NCBI RefSeq assembly: GCF_000161795.2 | Contig: NZ_CP006882.1 | Coordinates: forward strand, 558,001-622,000 | Direction of reading: 5' to 3' | DNA: 64,000 nucleotides | From: Synechococcus sp. WH 8109 | GTDB lineage: Bacteria > Cyanobacteriota > Cyanobacteriia > PCC-6307 > Cyanobiaceae | Shown: positions 1-9,966 of the stretch, piece after piece | Layout of the letters: the number at the start of each line of letters is the position of its first letter | Position numbering within the stretch: the first letter of the stretch is position 1 | The notes under the pieces: generated by a model | The model's database searches: none | Seen by the model: the letters and a program-made list of their open reading frames with translations, nothing else | Told to the model about the DNA's origin: nothing | Program-made: the position numbers and the translations under genes

Positions 1-1
1 G

Positions 2-1471
2 GCCGAAAAGGCCACCACGCGTTTGGGGGAGCGTGATCCTGAGACCGGTGAGCTGACCGAGGCGGCGATGCAACGGGGGCTGGAAACCCTCCGCCAGTTC
101 AGAGATCTCGCCGCCAGTAACCGGGTTGAGCAGATCGTCACAGCGGCGACGAGTGCCGTTCGTGAAGCACCCAATGGTCGCGATTTCCTCCAGGCCATCC
201 TCGAAGAGCCGGGGATGGAGGTGGATTTGGTCAGCGGCCCCGAGGAGGCCCGGCTGATCTATCTGGGCGTCCTCTCAGGAATGCCGTTTGGAGATCGTCC
301 GCATCTTCTGCTCGACATCGGCGGTGGCTCCACGGAACTGATCCTTGCCGATGGTCGTGATGCCCGCGCCCTGACCAGCACCCGTGTGGGGGCTGTGCGA
401 CTCCAGCGGGACTTTGTTCGGGATGATCCGATGCCCCCTCAACGTCGATCGTTCCTGCAGGCCTTCATTCAGGGGTCGCTTGAACCTGCGGTCGACAAAG
501 TGCGTCGCAGGATCAAACCCGGTGAAACCCCTGTTTTGGTGGCCACCAGCGGTACGGCAATGGCGATTGGCTCCCTTGCGGCGAGTGAGGAGGAGCGCCC
601 ACCCCGCAAATTGCATGGGTACCGCGTCACCCAGCGGCGCCTGAACAAGGTGGTTGATCGTCTGATCACGATGACCCCTGCGCAGCGACGGGCGTTGGCT
701 CCCATCAATGACCGTCGGGCCGAAATCATCGTTCCCGGTGCGCTGATCCTGCAAACCACCATGAAGATGCTGGGTGTGGAGGACTTCCTGCTCAGTGAGC
801 GGGCGCTCAGGGAAGGTTTGATCGTTGATTGGATGCTTCGCCAGGGTCTTCTGGAAGACCGCTTCAGCTTCCAAAGCAGCATCAGGCAACGCACCGTGAT
901 TCATCAAGTGCAGCGCTTTGCGGTGAACCAGAGCAGGGCTGAACGGGTCGCCAGCCATGCCCTAAGCCTCTACGACGCCACGCGAGGCGTGATGCATGAC
1001 GACAGTGGCGAAGGGCGCGAACTGCTTTGGGCTGCCGCCATGCTCCATACCTGTGGCCAGCACATCAACATCAGCGCTTACCACAAGCACACCTGGTACT
1101 TGATTCGTCATGGTGAGCTGCTGGGCTATTCCGAGGCGGAGCACCTGATGGTGGCGGCCATTGCTCGTTATCACCGCCGCAGCCTGCCGAAGAAACGCCA
1201 TGAGTCCTGGCAGCTTGTGGCCTCCCGAGACAACCGTCGTTGTGTTAATCAGATGGCCCTGCTGCTGCGCTTGGCCGCGGCTCTGGATCGCAGGCCTGAG
1301 CCGGTGATCTCAGCACTCCGCATTCATGCGGTGAAGGGATCTCTGGATCTGGAGATCGTCCCTGAGCGGGTCAACCAGAACGTCAGCCTTGAACAGTGGA
1401 GTTTGGAAAGCTGCGCTGAGATGGTGAAGGAGGCGGTTGGCGTGAATCTGTGCGTCAGGGTGCAGGGCTGA
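2..1471 (+). CDS. ppx: Exopolyphosphatase, Ppx/GppA family (5' partial)
   Basis: Ppx/GppA enzymes remove terminal phosphate from inorganic polyphosphate in the cytoplasm. The frame is already open at the left edge, so the true start lies outside the window and about 489 residues are visible. The actin-like phosphate-binding motif DIGGGSTEL lies near visible residue 105. A C-terminal HD-like region (AAMLHTCGQHIN, about residue 345) matches the long two-domain Ppx form. The final 17 nt overlap the end of the convergent HTH gene. The family is confident; a choice between Ppx and GppA activity cannot be made from sequence, although cyanobacterial members are usually called Ppx. Confidence 0.93.
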   Translation, partial: AEKATTRLGERDPETGELTEAAMQRGLETLRQFRDLAASNRVEQIVTAATSAVREAPNGRDFLQAILEEPGMEVDLVSGPEEARLIYLGVLSGMPFGDRPHLLLDIGGGSTELILADGRDARALTSTRVGAVRLQRDFVRDDPMPPQRRSFLQAFIQGSLEPAVDKVRRRIKPGETPVLVATSGTAMAIGSLAASEEERPPRKLHGYRVTQRRLNKVVDRLITMTPAQRRALAPINDRRAEIIVPGALILQTTMKMLGVEDFLLSERALREGLIVDWMLRQGLLEDRFSFQSSIRQRTVIHQVQRFAVNQSRAERVASHALSLYDATRGVMHDDSGEGRELLWAAAMLHTCGQHINISAYHKHTWYLIRHGELLGYSEAEHLMVAAIARYHRRSLPKKRHESWQLVASRDNRRCVNQMALLLRLAAALDRRPEPVISALRIHAVKGSLDLEIVPERVNQNVSLEQWSLESCAEMVKEAVGVNLCVRVQG

Positions 1472-2231
1472 GAGGGATCCAGCGGATGTCATCCACAGCG
1501 CCAAGAGTTCGTGTCTCGGCGTTGGGAGAACTCAGCTGGACCAGATCAGGCCGACCGGCGTAGATCTCCACCAGATCGGGATTGTCAATCCTGCGCTCAC
1601 CGTTCAGCAGCCCTTCGAATTCCACAATTCCCTCACGCCGTAGGGCGATCCAGCTGGGTTCGCTGCTGCTGATCGTGAGGCCCAGGTCTCCGGTTGGTGG
1701 CGCTGGAACGATGAGGGCATCGCGCTCATCTGCAACCTTGGTCACCTCCAGATCGGTTTCGCTTGGCTCAAGGGTTGGATTGGAAGACTTCAACCCCTGG
1801 GGGAAGCGCGTCTGCTCGTAGGCGTTGCTCCACACAACAAAGCCAAGGCCAGCAAGCCCAGCGAGGGCCACAAGGGGAAGCGGATTGAATTTTCTCTGTT
1901 TATGAGGGGTGATGCCCCGCGTTGTTGCCAGGGAAGTCGCCCGTTTGGGCGGCATCGTGGTTAGGGGGCCGAGGGTCTGAACCATGGCGTCAGCATCCAA
2001 ACCCAGATGCGAACTGATCCGGCGCACCATGGCCTTGATGAACACAGGTTCAGGCAGTTCGGCTTGATCGCCCCGTTCCAATGCTGCCAGCTGCTCCTCG
2101 CCCATGTGCAGCTGGCTGGCGAGCTGGTTCTGGGTCAGGCCTGAAGCAGACCGTGACTCGGCCAACTGTCGCCCTGCTTCAACCAGGCCCGTGGCTTTGC
2201 CTTGGTCGTCCGCAAGACTCCGCTCGTTCAT
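1455..2231 (-). CDS. RodZ-like membrane-anchored helix-turn-helix protein
   Basis: This is a 258-residue protein with an N-terminal Cro/RodZ-type HTH (about residues 17-60, with the segment SGLTQNQLASQLHMGEEQL), a proline/lysine linker, one membrane segment (about residues 117-135) and a C-terminal periplasmic domain resembling DUF4115. This is the layout of RodZ, which links the membrane to the cell-shape machinery, but cyanobacterial relatives are poorly characterised. The ATG at 2231 was preferred over the TTG one codon upstream. It is convergent with ppx, and the next gene rightward on the same strand is tRNA-Val. A sensory or regulatory role is possible; the function is inferred from architecture only. 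Confidence 0.85.
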   Translation of the reverse strand: MNERSLADDQGKATGLVEAGRQLAESRSASGLTQNQLASQLHMGEEQLAALERGDQAELPEPVFIKAMVRRISSHLGLDADAMVQTLGPLTTMPPKRATSLATTRGITPHKQRKFNPLPLVALAGLAGLGFVVWSNAYEQTRFPQGLKSSNPTLEPSETDLEVTKVADERDALIVPAPPTGDLGLTISSSEPSWIALRREGIVEFEGLLNGERRIDNPDLVEIYAGRPDLVQLSSPNAETRTLGAVDDIRWIPLSPAP

Positions 2232-2331
2232 CAAGGGATCAATCGACCTAGTTCAAAACCGAACTTAGGGCCATAACACAGTGCAGTCAGCGCCTGATGA
2301 ATACCGAAGGATTAAATCCCACCAAAAAATA

Positions 2332-2403
<72 letters not shown>

Positions 2404-2428
2404 GCATAAATTGATCTTAAACCACCGC

Positions 2429-3190
2429 CTATTGGGGTTTTGGACGGAACAGATGGTCGTGGTCAGGCGAGTAAAGCCGTGAGCGCTGAGGACCACCGGC
2501 AAGGGCCGGACTCACCACATATAGCGTTGTGCGAATAAATTTGCGCTCTCGACTAACCGCAGCCATCTCCCTGAGAGGGACCACGGTGAGCATCTGATCA
2601 GGCCAGCTCACCCGATGTCCGATGGCTACTGGCGTGTCGGCGGGGTAGTGCTCCAGAAGGGTGGTTTGCACCTCTTCAACGTGTCGTGCACTCAGATAGA
2701 TGCAAAGGCTGGCGCGTAGGGCGGCTAGCCGATCCAGCTGTTCCCGTTCCGGCACGCCGGTGCGACCTCCAGCGCGACTGAGAACAATGGTTTGCACCAC
2801 GCCTGGAAGGGTGAGTTCGCTGGCGAGTCCGGCGGCTGCCGCTTGGTAAGCGCTGATCCCGGGGATCACTTCCACGGGGATTTCGGCGTCGCTTAGGGCG
2901 CAGATCTGTTCATTGATGGCGCTGTACAGCGCAGTGTCTCCATCGTGGAGCCGCACCACCCGTTTGCCCTGACGCTGCCGATCGATTAGCAGCGGGATCA
3001 GCTCTTCGAGCGTGGTCATGCTGGTACGGATGCGTTCGCAATCCGCCGGCGCCAGATCGGCGATGGCTGGACATACGAGTGAATCGGTCCAGATCAGCAC
3101 TTCGGCCTTGTTGAGGCGTTCAGCCGCGCGAAGAGTGAGAAGGTCTGGAGCACCGGGGCCTGCGCCTACGAAACTGACAACGTGACTCAA
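2429..3190 (-). CDS. cobM: Precorrin-4 C11-methyltransferase (CobM/CbiF)
   Basis: This SAM-dependent enzyme methylates C-11 of (cobalt-)precorrin-4 in corrin-ring synthesis. The 253-residue product opens with the tetrapyrrole-methylase loop [15 protein letters not shown]. It also has the family segments [12 protein letters not shown] (about 80-91), [14 protein letters not shown] (about 108-121) and [11 protein letters not shown]. The only usable start is TTG at 3190, and it overlaps the lgt stop (TTGA), which suggests translational coupling. It is the last gene of the petC-petA-lgt-cobM run. cobK, another enzyme of the pathway, lies at 51956. Confidence 0.93.
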   Translation of the reverse strand: MSHVVSFVGAGPGAPDLLTLRAAERLNKAEVLIWTDSLVCPAIADLAPADCERIRTSMTTLEELIPLLIDRQRQGKRVVRLHDGDTALYSAINEQICALSDAEIPVEVIPGISAYQAAAAGLASELTLPGVVQTIVLSRAGGRTGVPEREQLDRLAALRASLCIYLSARHVEEVQTTLLEHYPADTPVAIGHRVSWPDQMLTVVPLREMAAVSRERKFIRTTLYVVSPALAGGPQRSRLYSPDHDHLFRPKPQ

Positions 3191-4065
3191 CTGCGTTGGC
3201 CTGACGGATCAGGCAGGGGTCGCTTCCGTTGATATAGCCACCAAAGCCCCAGTACGCCGAGCGCGACCAGGGTGCAACTCATCAATTGGGCGATGCGGAT
3301 TCCTCCATCGCAAGCCGGTGGAAGCGAACCGATGCAGAGAGGATCAATGCGCAGACCTTCGATCCAGACACGGCCAAGGCTGTATCCCACCAAATACACA
3401 CAACTCATGGCGCCCGATGGGAGCATCCCAGGAGCTTTGAGTCCGCGGCGAAAGAGCAGCATCAGCAGTCCGAAGAGCAGCAGGTTCCAGATCGATTCGT
3501 AGAGGAACGTCGGGTGGAAAAACTCCGACGTGCTGTACATCACAGGACGGCTCTGCAACGGGATGAACAGCTTCCATGGCAGGTCAGTTGGGACCCCGAA
3601 GGCCTCTGAATTGAAGAAATTCCCCCAGCGACCGATGGCCTGTCCCAAGGCCACGGAGGGAACCAACACATCCAGCACATCCCAGAAAGGTTGCCGGCGC
3701 CAGCGGCAGAACAGGATCAGCGTGATTGTTCCCGCCAGCAAAGCACCGTGGATGGCAATCCCTCCTTCCCAGATGGCCAGGGCCTTGAGCGGGTTGGAGG
3801 CGTAGTTGTGCCACTCGAATGCCACGTAGTAAATCCGTGCTCCGATCACGGCAAACAGCACGAGCACGGGCAAGAGATCGCTGATCAGGCCGTTCTCAAG
3901 CTGTCGAAGCTTGGCCAGTCGGCTGGAGAGGTTCAGTCCAATCAAGACGGCTGTTGCAATCAGCAGCCCATACCAACGCAGGGGAAGGAACCAGTTTTGG
4001 GTGTGAGGCAAAAATTCCCCTGGCGACTGGAAGGTCGCCAGGGGAAACAGGGCTTCAACAGCCAT
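3187..4065 (-). CDS. lgt: Prolipoprotein diacylglyceryl transferase
   Basis: Lgt transfers diacylglycerol from phosphatidylglycerol to the lipobox cysteine of prolipoproteins in the plasma membrane. The 292-residue product has about seven hydrophobic segments and the Lgt signature [13 protein letters not shown] (about 146-158), plus [11 protein letters not shown] near residue 185. The ATG at 4065 lies 5 nt after the petA stop, and the 3' end overlaps the cobM start. Possible clients in this window include the lipoprotein Psb27. Length and motifs are normal. Confidence 0.96.
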   Translation of the reverse strand: MAVEALFPLATFQSPGEFLPHTQNWFLPLRWYGLLIATAVLIGLNLSSRLAKLRQLENGLISDLLPVLVLFAVIGARIYYVAFEWHNYASNPLKALAIWEGGIAIHGALLAGTITLILFCRWRRQPFWDVLDVLVPSVALGQAIGRWGNFFNSEAFGVPTDLPWKLFIPLQSRPVMYSTSEFFHPTFLYESIWNLLLFGLLMLLFRRGLKAPGMLPSGAMSCVYLVGYSLGRVWIEGLRIDPLCIGSLPPACDGGIRIAQLMSCTLVALGVLGLWWLYQRKRPLPDPSGQRS

Positions 4066-4070
4066 AGCGA

Positions 4071-5006
4071 TCAGAAGTTGCCTTCAGCTGCCTGAACTTT
4101 CTCGATCTGCTTCTTCTTCAGCACCAGCATGATCTGAGCCAGAGCCACAGCCGCGAAGAAGGCGAGCAGGCCATAGATCCGAACAGGGTTCTGCAGAACA
4201 ATCTCTGCGTCCACCTGGCCGAAGCCGCCCACGTTGGGGTCGTTGGTCAGGGCAGCACCGGCTTCGATGCTGTCGCCAACGCTGAACAGAACCTCAGGAC
4301 CAACCGGAATGGTCTCACTCACGCTGCTGCCGTCAGCGGCCTTGATGCTGACCACGCTGGCGCCGTTGTCGCCGGGTTCGATGGAGGCAATGGTGCCGCT
4401 GGCAGGAGCCGTGTAGACGGTGTTGTTGCTCTTCTCACCGGTGGGATACACCTGGCCACGGCCGCGGTTACCACCCACGTGGATTTGGTATTTGCCGAAG
4501 TGGATGTTGCTGTCGGTGGCGGGATCAGGCGACAGGACAGGGAAGACGATCTCTTGGTGCTCGTCACCAGGAATCGGTCCCACCAGCAGGATGTTGGGCT
4601 GGTCGTCGCTGTACTGCGTGAAATAGACGCCTTCCGTTTCTTCCTTGATCTCTTCGGTCCAGCGGTCCTGAGGAGCCAGGGTAAAGCCATCAGGAAGCAT
4701 CACAACAGCGCCCACCTGCAGACCCACATCGCTGCCGTCCGCACCGATCTCCTTAAGGTCCTTTTCGTAAGGAACCTTGACACTGGCGGTGAAGACGCTG
4801 TCGGGGAGGACCGATTGGGGAACTTCAGCCTGGGTCAGCTTTTTGGCTAGGTGGCAGTTGGCGCATACAATCTTGCCGGTGGCTTCACGTGGGCTGTCGT
4901 AGTTCTGTTGAGCCCAGAAGGGGTATGCCCAGCTGGCAGACGGAGCGATCAGCAGAGCCAGTCCGATGACCAGCGATCCAAGGAAAAGCGAAAGGTGACG
5001 ACGCAT
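4071..5006 (-). CDS. petA: Cytochrome f of the cytochrome b6f complex
   Basis: Cytochrome f takes electrons from the Rieske protein and passes them to plastocyanin or cytochrome c6 on the lumenal side of the thylakoid. The precursor is 311 residues. The start chosen is ATG 5006, giving a signal peptide that ends ASWA before mature [10 protein letters not shown], whose N-terminal Tyr is a haem iron ligand. The haem motif CANCH follows about 20 residues later. One C-terminal membrane helix is followed by a Lys-rich stromal tail. An upstream extension of the frame to 5249 overlaps petC in another frame and is rejected. petC lies 38 nt upstream. Confidence 0.97.
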   Translation of the reverse strand: MRRHLSLFLGSLVIGLALLIAPSASWAYPFWAQQNYDSPREATGKIVCANCHLAKKLTQAEVPQSVLPDSVFTASVKVPYEKDLKEIGADGSDVGLQVGAVVMLPDGFTLAPQDRWTEEIKEETEGVYFTQYSDDQPNILLVGPIPGDEHQEIVFPVLSPDPATDSNIHFGKYQIHVGGNRGRGQVYPTGEKSNNTVYTAPASGTIASIEPGDNGASVVSIKAADGSSVSETIPVGPEVLFSVGDSIEAGAALTNDPNVGGFGQVDAEIVLQNPVRIYGLLAFFAAVALAQIMLVLKKKQIEKVQAAEGNF

Positions 5007-5044
5007 GGGACGGTGAGGGGATGCAGGCGTAGGGAAGGGAAAGA

Positions 5045-5581
5045 TCAGGCCCACCAGGGCTTGTCGCCAGTTCGGAAGTCGGTCTCGGTCCACTGGCTCA
5101 CGAACACGTTGTCGTTCTCCACGCTGACGTTCGCCAGGGCCAGGGAGAGAGGTGCAGGGCCACGGACCACTTTGCCGGTGGCGTCGTACTGACTGCCATG
5201 GCAAGGGCACATGAACTTGTTGGCGCCGCTGTTCCAGGGAACAACGCAACCGAGGTGGGTGCAGATGGCGTTGATGCCGTAGCTGCCGATGGCGTCTTCA
5301 CCTTCGACGATCAAGTAAGTGGGATCACCCTTGAGGCCCTGCACCAGGCTGCGATCGCCCTCGGGGTGGCTGGAGAGCCAACCGCTGGCTGTAATCGGGT
5401 TGCCCAGCTCATCCTTGGCACTGGTGCCTCCGCCACTGCCCGCGGCCTTGGGGGGGATGAAGTAATTCGCCACCGGGTAGAGAGCCCCCAGGGCCACCCC
5501 GGTGACAGAGCCGAACGTCAGCAGATTCATGAACTGCCGACGACCCATTCCGGGCACATCGCTCGAGGAGAGTTGGGTCAT
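5045..5581 (-). CDS. petC: Rieske iron-sulfur protein of the cytochrome b6f complex
   Basis: PetC carries the high-potential 2Fe-2S centre that accepts electrons from plastoquinol. The 178-residue product has an N-terminal signal-anchor with a twin-arginine-like [14 protein letters not shown] (about residues 13-26). It also has both cluster-binding boxes: CTHLGC (about 107-112) and CPCHGSQY (about 125-132). ATG 5581 is the natural start. It heads a leftward run with petA, lgt and cobM. The twin-arginine anchor implies export by the Tat pathway, and tatC is encoded about 0.5 kb away. Confidence 0.97.
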   Translation of the reverse strand: MTQLSSSDVPGMGRRQFMNLLTFGSVTGVALGALYPVANYFIPPKAAGSGGGTSAKDELGNPITASGWLSSHPEGDRSLVQGLKGDPTYLIVEGEDAIGSYGINAICTHLGCVVPWNSGANKFMCPCHGSQYDATGKVVRGPAPLSLALANVSVENDNVFVSQWTETDFRTGDKPWWA

Positions 5582-5628
5582 GGCGGACGTTCATCCAGCT
5601 CGGATTGCCGACCATTATGGATGCTTAA

Positions 5629-6045
5629 GTGCCTGTCAAGCTTTGCAACGACAGGCGTCTTCCTGCCCCTGCCGCTCCTGCTTCTGTGCTTGATATCGCC
5701 AATGCCCTGCCCGAGCCGCCGCTCAGTGTCGACGAGGTGATGGCCTGTCTACGCCAGCGCTGGAGGGCGACTTACGACCTTCAGCTGGTGGTTCGACGTC
5801 GTCGTTTGTACCTCCAGGTGATGTGGGCCTATCTCGAGCAACAGTCGTTTCCGATGGACCTTGAGGCCTATCGGCAGCATCTCGGTGAAGTGCTGGATGT
5901 TGTGAATCGTCTTGGTTTGGCGAGTGAGGTGCGCCAATGGCTTGATTCCACCCGTGACAAACCCCGTCTTGGTAAGGCGTTGAGTCTTCCGCTGGAGGCG
6001 ACAGGGCCGGAGGCGGAAACGCTGATCAAGGAGTTTCTGGTCTGA
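5629..6045 (+). CDS. DUF3067 family protein, conserved in cyanobacteria
   Basis: The product is 138 residues, mostly helical, with the conserved core CLRQRWRATYDLQLVVRRRR followed by LYLQVMWAYLEQQSFP. I recognise this as the DUF3067 family of cyanobacteria and plastid-bearing eukaryotes; its function is not known to me. The start is uncertain. GTG 5629 gives the longest form, but GTG 5686 leaves a more reasonable gap from the divergent petC and fits the conserved region better. The last 20 nt overlap the end of convergent tatC. Confidence 0.8.
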   Translation: MPVKLCNDRRLPAPAAPASVLDIANALPEPPLSVDEVMACLRQRWRATYDLQLVVRRRRLYLQVMWAYLEQQSFPMDLEAYRQHLGEVLDVVNRLGLASEVRQWLDSTRDKPRLGKALSLPLEATGPEAETLIKEFLV

Positions 6046-6829
6046 AGGATTCGGTCAGGGCCACCAGGCCGACGCCGATCAGGAATAGTGCCGTGATCGC
6101 TCCAGCTAGCAGCAGCATCGTGATCGGATCGGTGGATGGCGTCAGCACAGCTCCAGCCAGGGCGGAACCCAGCACCACCCAGCGCCAGGCCCCAAGCATC
6201 GGCCTCCAGCGCACCAGCCCCAGGGCCCCGAGGAGCAGTTGCAGAACAGGGAGCTGAAACGCCAGCCCGGTGGCCAGCATCAGTAGCAGAACAAAATCCA
6301 GATAACGCTCGATTGACCAGAGCGGCTCCACCACATCTGCGCCGTAGCTCACCAAAAAACGAAGGGCTGCTGGCACCAGGGCCCACCAGGCAAAGGCCAG
6401 GCCCGCCATGAACAGAACCGCTGAGCCGGCGACGGCAGGGGCAATTAGGCGTCGTTCGCGGATCGTCAGGCCCGGCAGCACGAAGGCCAGGATCTGAAAC
6501 AGCACGTAGGGCAGGGCCAGGGTGAGGCCGGCGTAGCCGGCCACCTTCAGCGAGACGAATAAAAACTCGCCCGGCGCGAGTTGAAGAAAATGAATTCCGC
6601 TGGCTGGCGCTTCCAGCAGGCGCACCAGCGGTTTAACCCCCAGCAGGCAGGTCAGCGCTGCAACAACAACGGCCAACAAGCTGCGCAAAACACGTTGACG
6701 CAGTTCCTCTAGGTGATCCACCAGAGGCATCTCCACCTCATTGGGCAGATCGGCATCGCCAGGTGCCCTCCCAATGCGAATGGGTGGTGGTGGTTGCAGA
6801 GCTGGGGGACCTTCGGGGCGCTCAGACAC
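6026..6829 (-). CDS. tatC: Sec-independent (Tat) translocase subunit TatC
   Basis: TatC is the multispanning receptor of the twin-arginine pathway, which exports folded proteins such as the Rieske subunit across plasma and thylakoid membranes. The 267-residue product contains the N-terminal signature MPLVDHLEELRQRVLRS (about 34-50) and six hydrophobic segments. The annotated start is GTG 6829. About 33 proline-rich residues precede the conserved region, so a start nearer the core is possible. The 3' end overlaps the DUF3067 gene on the other strand. Confidence 0.95.
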   Translation of the reverse strand: MSERPEGPPALQPPPPIRIGRAPGDADLPNEVEMPLVDHLEELRQRVLRSLLAVVVAALTCLLGVKPLVRLLEAPASGIHFLQLAPGEFLFVSLKVAGYAGLTLALPYVLFQILAFVLPGLTIRERRLIAPAVAGSAVLFMAGLAFAWWALVPAALRFLVSYGADVVEPLWSIERYLDFVLLLMLATGLAFQLPVLQLLLGALGLVRWRPMLGAWRWVVLGSALAGAVLTPSTDPITMLLLAGAITALFLIGVGLVALTESFRPETP

Positions 6830-6855
6830 GGACGCAGGGCGGGCGGCGCAACAGG

Positions 6856-8535
6856 TCAGCCCGAATGTGGGCTCAGGCTAGGGGCAAGCAGCCGCTCTTC
6901 CGCGCCCTGGGGATCCCCCCAGCGGATTTCAGCTTGTCCATGGCGCACGGTTCCCGGGCCGGCACCGGGAATGCGCTGCAGCTGATCGGTGGGCACCATC
7001 ACCACCGCCACCCGCGTGTTGCCCCGAGCGCGGCTGAAATAAGCCGCTAGATCCGTTGCCATCGCCAGGTCGGATTCCTCGGCTAGCCCGTTGGAGCTCT
7101 TCAACACCACGTGACTGCCCGGGCATTCCTGGGCGTGAAACCAGAGGTCACCACTGCGGGCCTGGCGCAGCGAGATCCAGTCGTTCTGGCGGTGATTCCG
7201 CCCCACCTGCACCTTGAGGCCTCCAGGAGTGTTCAGTTCCAGCGGCTTGGGCTGGTCCCGTTGACGCTGCTGTCGCATGCTGCGACGGCGTTCCTTGGGC
7301 TGCAACAGCTCATCGAGTTCCTCCCGCAGATCATTCAGGGCGGCGAGGCGCGCCGGGCCGTCCTGCCAGGTTGCGCTCAGTTGATCCTCGATGAAGGTTT
7401 CGCTCGCGCTGATCAGCTCAAGACGTTGCTGATGGTGCTCCAGCCGCTGCTCAAGGATCGGGCGCGATCTACGCAGTTTTTTGGCCCGGCGATAGAGCGA
7501 CTGGGCTTCATCGACCTGGTCGCGACTTGGGTTGCCAAGGCAGAGGAGGGCATCCGCCTGGCGTTGAAGAGCCCCGTGCCCGTCGGTGGCCTTCAGGCGC
7601 TGGCGTTGGTCCTGCTGGGCTGCATGTTCTTTGCTCCGCCAACGCTCCAGGCGTTGACGCAGGTCTTGGCTGACCCGTGCCAGGGCCCGTTGCTCTTGGC
7701 ATTGTTGGTGCAGGGATCCCAGGGTGAGCGCCAGAGCGGGCTGTGGATGCACTTCACCCCGGGGAGACCCCCAGACTCGGTAACGACCGTCGTTCTCCAC
7801 CACTAGTGCGAACTGTTCACGCTCGAGCTGGTCCAACCAGAGTGACCAGCGCTCAAAGAGGTGGCACCAGTGACGTGCATCCAGGCTGTCCACCGGGGTG
7901 TTCAGATGGTCACCGGCGAGCTGTAGAGCAAGGGCTGGGCTGATCCCCTGATAGGTCTGCTGCAGGGCCTTGCGCAGGGGGATCGGGACGAGAGAGAGCC
8001 GCTCCTTCCAGCGTTCAAAGCCCTCCGTTGGATCCGGTGCCAACCCCTGCAGCATCGGGGGGGGGCTGTAGGAATCACCGGTGGAGAGAGGGCGCACGCG
8101 GGACTGATGGTCCCGGACCTGTCGCCCCAGGGCAATGATCCCGCGCTGCTCATCCAGCAGCAGCAGGTTGCTGTGCCGTCCCATCAGCTCCAGCACGAGG
8201 ACCCGCTGGATCGGTTCCCCAGGGCGTTGGGCAAACCGGAATTCCACCACCCGTTCAAAACCGCTCTGGTGGAGCTCCACCAGAGCCAGCTGGCGGAGGC
8301 TGTGTTGCAACTGTTGGGCGAAGGTGCTGCCGCTGCCGCTACGAGGGGGAGGGTTGACCTCCACCAGCCGAGGTGCTTCTGCTTGCCAGCTCAGTTCCAG
8401 CCACACCATCCCCTTGAGGCTGCGGCATCCCAGTTGAATCGTCGCCGGGTCCGGTTGTTGGGCCTTCTCAAAGCGGCTGGGCACCAGCTTTGGGCGCAGA
8501 TCCCAGAGCACCGCGCGAAGCGTGGTGAGATCCAT
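6856..8535 (-). CDS. NFACT-family protein (RqcH/fibronectin-binding-like)
   Basis: NFACT proteins include bacterial RqcH, which binds stalled 50S subunits carrying peptidyl-tRNA and adds C-terminal tails that mark nascent chains for degradation. The 559-residue product has an N-terminal NFACT-N domain (about 1-200), a long charged coiled-coil middle rich in Gln, Arg and Leu (about 250-420), and a C-terminal NFACT-R/DUF814 domain with [18 protein letters not shown] (about 460-477). ATG 8535 ([15 protein letters not shown]) was chosen because it matches where the family begins; ATG 8583 would add 16 residues. It is divergent from gmk. Confidence 0.88.
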   Translation of the reverse strand: MDLTTLRAVLWDLRPKLVPSRFEKAQQPDPATIQLGCRSLKGMVWLELSWQAEAPRLVEVNPPPRSGSGSTFAQQLQHSLRQLALVELHQSGFERVVEFRFAQRPGEPIQRVLVLELMGRHSNLLLLDEQRGIIALGRQVRDHQSRVRPLSTGDSYSPPPMLQGLAPDPTEGFERWKERLSLVPIPLRKALQQTYQGISPALALQLAGDHLNTPVDSLDARHWCHLFERWSLWLDQLEREQFALVVENDGRYRVWGSPRGEVHPQPALALTLGSLHQQCQEQRALARVSQDLRQRLERWRSKEHAAQQDQRQRLKATDGHGALQRQADALLCLGNPSRDQVDEAQSLYRRAKKLRRSRPILEQRLEHHQQRLELISASETFIEDQLSATWQDGPARLAALNDLREELDELLQPKERRRSMRQQRQRDQPKPLELNTPGGLKVQVGRNHRQNDWISLRQARSGDLWFHAQECPGSHVVLKSSNGLAEESDLAMATDLAAYFSRARGNTRVAVVMVPTDQLQRIPGAGPGTVRHGQAEIRWGDPQGAEERLLAPSLSPHSG

Positions 8536-8621
8536 TGGCTGCAGGCTGGTGGAGGCGATCACCTGGAGCACCGGGCGGGGCATTGGGGCTTCCTACTCTG
8601 CTGACCCACGCAGACGCCGCG

Positions 8622-9179
8622 ATGTCCACCAGTGGAAAGCTCACCTTGATCACCGGCCCCAGTGGAGTCGGCAAGGGAACGCTGGTGAAGCAGCTGCTGG
8701 AACGGCATCCCCAGATTTGGCTGTCGGTGTCGGCCACCACCCGTTCTCCGCGTCAGGGGGAGCAGGACGGCATCAACTACTTCTTCCAAAGCCGTGCGGG
8801 GTTTGAGGCCTTGGTGGAGCAGGGAGGTTTTCTCGAGTGGGCGGAATTCGCGGGGAATTGCTACGGCACGCCCCGAGGTCCTGTTGAAGAACAGATGGCG
8901 GCGGGGCGCCCCGTGCTTCTGGAGATTGAGTTGGAAGGTGCCCGCCAGGTCCGTCGCAGTTTTCCGGACGGTTTTCAGATTTTTCTTGCTCCCCCCAGCT
9001 TTGAAGAATTGGAGCGCAGGATCCGTGGGCGCGGAACCGATGCGGAGGACGCCATTCAGCGCCGCTTGACTCGCGCTCGCGAGGAACTCAAGGCCCAACA
9101 GGAATTCGACGCTGTCGTGATCAATGACGATCTCGAATCAGCGTTGAACCAGGTGGAGAAGCTGATGGGGCTGAGATGA
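8622..9179 (+). CDS. gmk: Guanylate kinase
   Basis: Gmk phosphorylates GMP to GDP with ATP. The 185-residue product starts at ATG 8622 and has the P-loop GPSGVGKGT at about residues 11-19. The GMP-binding part follows, with [14 protein letters not shown] and YFF, and then the acidic [13 protein letters not shown] segment. The frame is open upstream to 8535 but only ATG 8622 gives a family-length protein. The 86-nt gap to the divergent NFACT gene should hold both promoters. A terminator separates it from psaJ. Confidence 0.96.
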   Translation: MSTSGKLTLITGPSGVGKGTLVKQLLERHPQIWLSVSATTRSPRQGEQDGINYFFQSRAGFEALVEQGGFLEWAEFAGNCYGTPRGPVEEQMAAGRPVLLEIELEGARQVRRSFPDGFQIFLAPPSFEELERRIRGRGTDAEDAIQRRLTRAREELKAQQEFDAVVINDDLESALNQVEKLMGLR

Positions 9180-9212
9180 CTCGGAGCTGAGTTTCGCAAC
9201 GGGGGGCAGGCA

Positions 9213-9240
9213 CAAAAAAAGGGAACCCGAAGGTTCCCTT
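9213..9240 (-). terminator. Rho-independent terminator of psaF-psaJ
   Basis: A perfect 9-bp stem, AAGGGAACC with GGTTCCCTT around a CGAA loop (9219-9240), is preceded on the top strand by a run of A. Read on the minus strand it becomes a T run after the hairpin, as expected for termination of psaJ transcripts. It may also slow gmk transcription arriving from the other side, but no T run follows on the plus strand. Confidence 0.85.
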
Positions 9241-9263
9241 GCCTCTAGAAGATCAACCCAGAA

Positions 9264-9380
9264 TCACATCGGGTGGAAGAGAAGATCGGGGAAGAACCGG
9301 TTCCACTCGATCAGGATTCCTGCAGTGGCGGTGAACCAGATGGCTGCAACCACTGGAGCTGCGGTCAGAAACTTGTTCAT
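9264..9380 (-). CDS. psaJ: Photosystem I reaction centre subunit IX (PsaJ)
   Basis: This is a 38-residue single-helix thylakoid protein, starting [20 protein letters not shown] and ending [10 protein letters not shown]. This is the family pattern: one helix followed by an EWNRFFPD motif. PsaJ helps position PsaF at the edge of photosystem I. It lies 32 nt downstream of psaF, with the terminator directly after it, so the two form a short operon. Confidence 0.96.
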   Translation of the reverse strand: MNKFLTAAPVVAAIWFTATAGILIEWNRFFPDLLFHPM

Positions 9381-9412
9381 TGTTGAGGGAGCAATAGATG
9401 AAGTCGTTTGAA

Positions 9413-9889
9413 TCAGCGTGGTGAAACGGTCACCTTGCTGTCGTCTTCGAGCAGCTTGCCGCTGGTGAATTCACCGAAAGCAGCTAGAGGCCAGGTGGCA
9501 GCAGCCAGAAGGCTCTTGATGGCGATACTGCGATCAATAAAGATTTCGTACTGGGCAGCATTCTTGCCGCGAGTTGCTTTCAGGTACTCACGACCGGCCC
9601 AGCCGATGCAGCCGGCGACGTACAGGAACATGATCCCGGGATACACAAAATCACCGGCATGGCTCCAGCGGCCATCGACGATCAGGTGGGGAAGGCCATC
9701 CTCACCACAGGAGGCCTGGCTGTACATCTCGAAGCGGGCTTTGGCCTGAGGCGTGGTGGCAGCGGCAGCACGCTGCTGGAAGCGGGCGCTTTCTGAGCAG
9801 GGTGTGAGGCCAGCCACATCCGCCTTGACGACGGGGGCGAAGCCGAACACCAGGAGTGCTGAAAGCACGACGGCGAAGAGACGACGCAT
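9413..9889 (-). CDS. psaF: Photosystem I reaction centre subunit III (PsaF)
   Basis: PsaF is a lumen-exposed photosystem I subunit near the plastocyanin/cytochrome c6 docking side. The 158-residue precursor starts at ATG 9889, with a cleavable signal ([20 protein letters not shown], cleavage near VKA-DVAG). The mature part has the conserved opening [11 protein letters not shown], a [19 protein letters not shown]-like segment and one membrane helix ([20 protein letters not shown]). An in-frame extension upstream to 10072 overlaps tsaD and is rejected. psaJ follows 32 nt downstream. Confidence 0.97.
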   Translation of the reverse strand: MRRLFAVVLSALLVFGFAPVVKADVAGLTPCSESARFQQRAAAATTPQAKARFEMYSQASCGEDGLPHLIVDGRWSHAGDFVYPGIMFLYVAGCIGWAGREYLKATRGKNAAQYEIFIDRSIAIKSLLAAATWPLAAFGEFTSGKLLEDDSKVTVSPR

Positions 9890-9966
9890 CGGAACAATTC
9901 CTCTGAACGGTGCCCCGAAAGGGCAAGATGTCACAAGTCGGACAGTAGGGGAGGCGCATCGCTTCG

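Noticed and set aside
5007-5249. 82-codon N-terminal extension of petA
   Set aside because: It is the shadow of petC in another frame. ATG 5006 gives a perfect signal peptide and mature start for cytochrome f.
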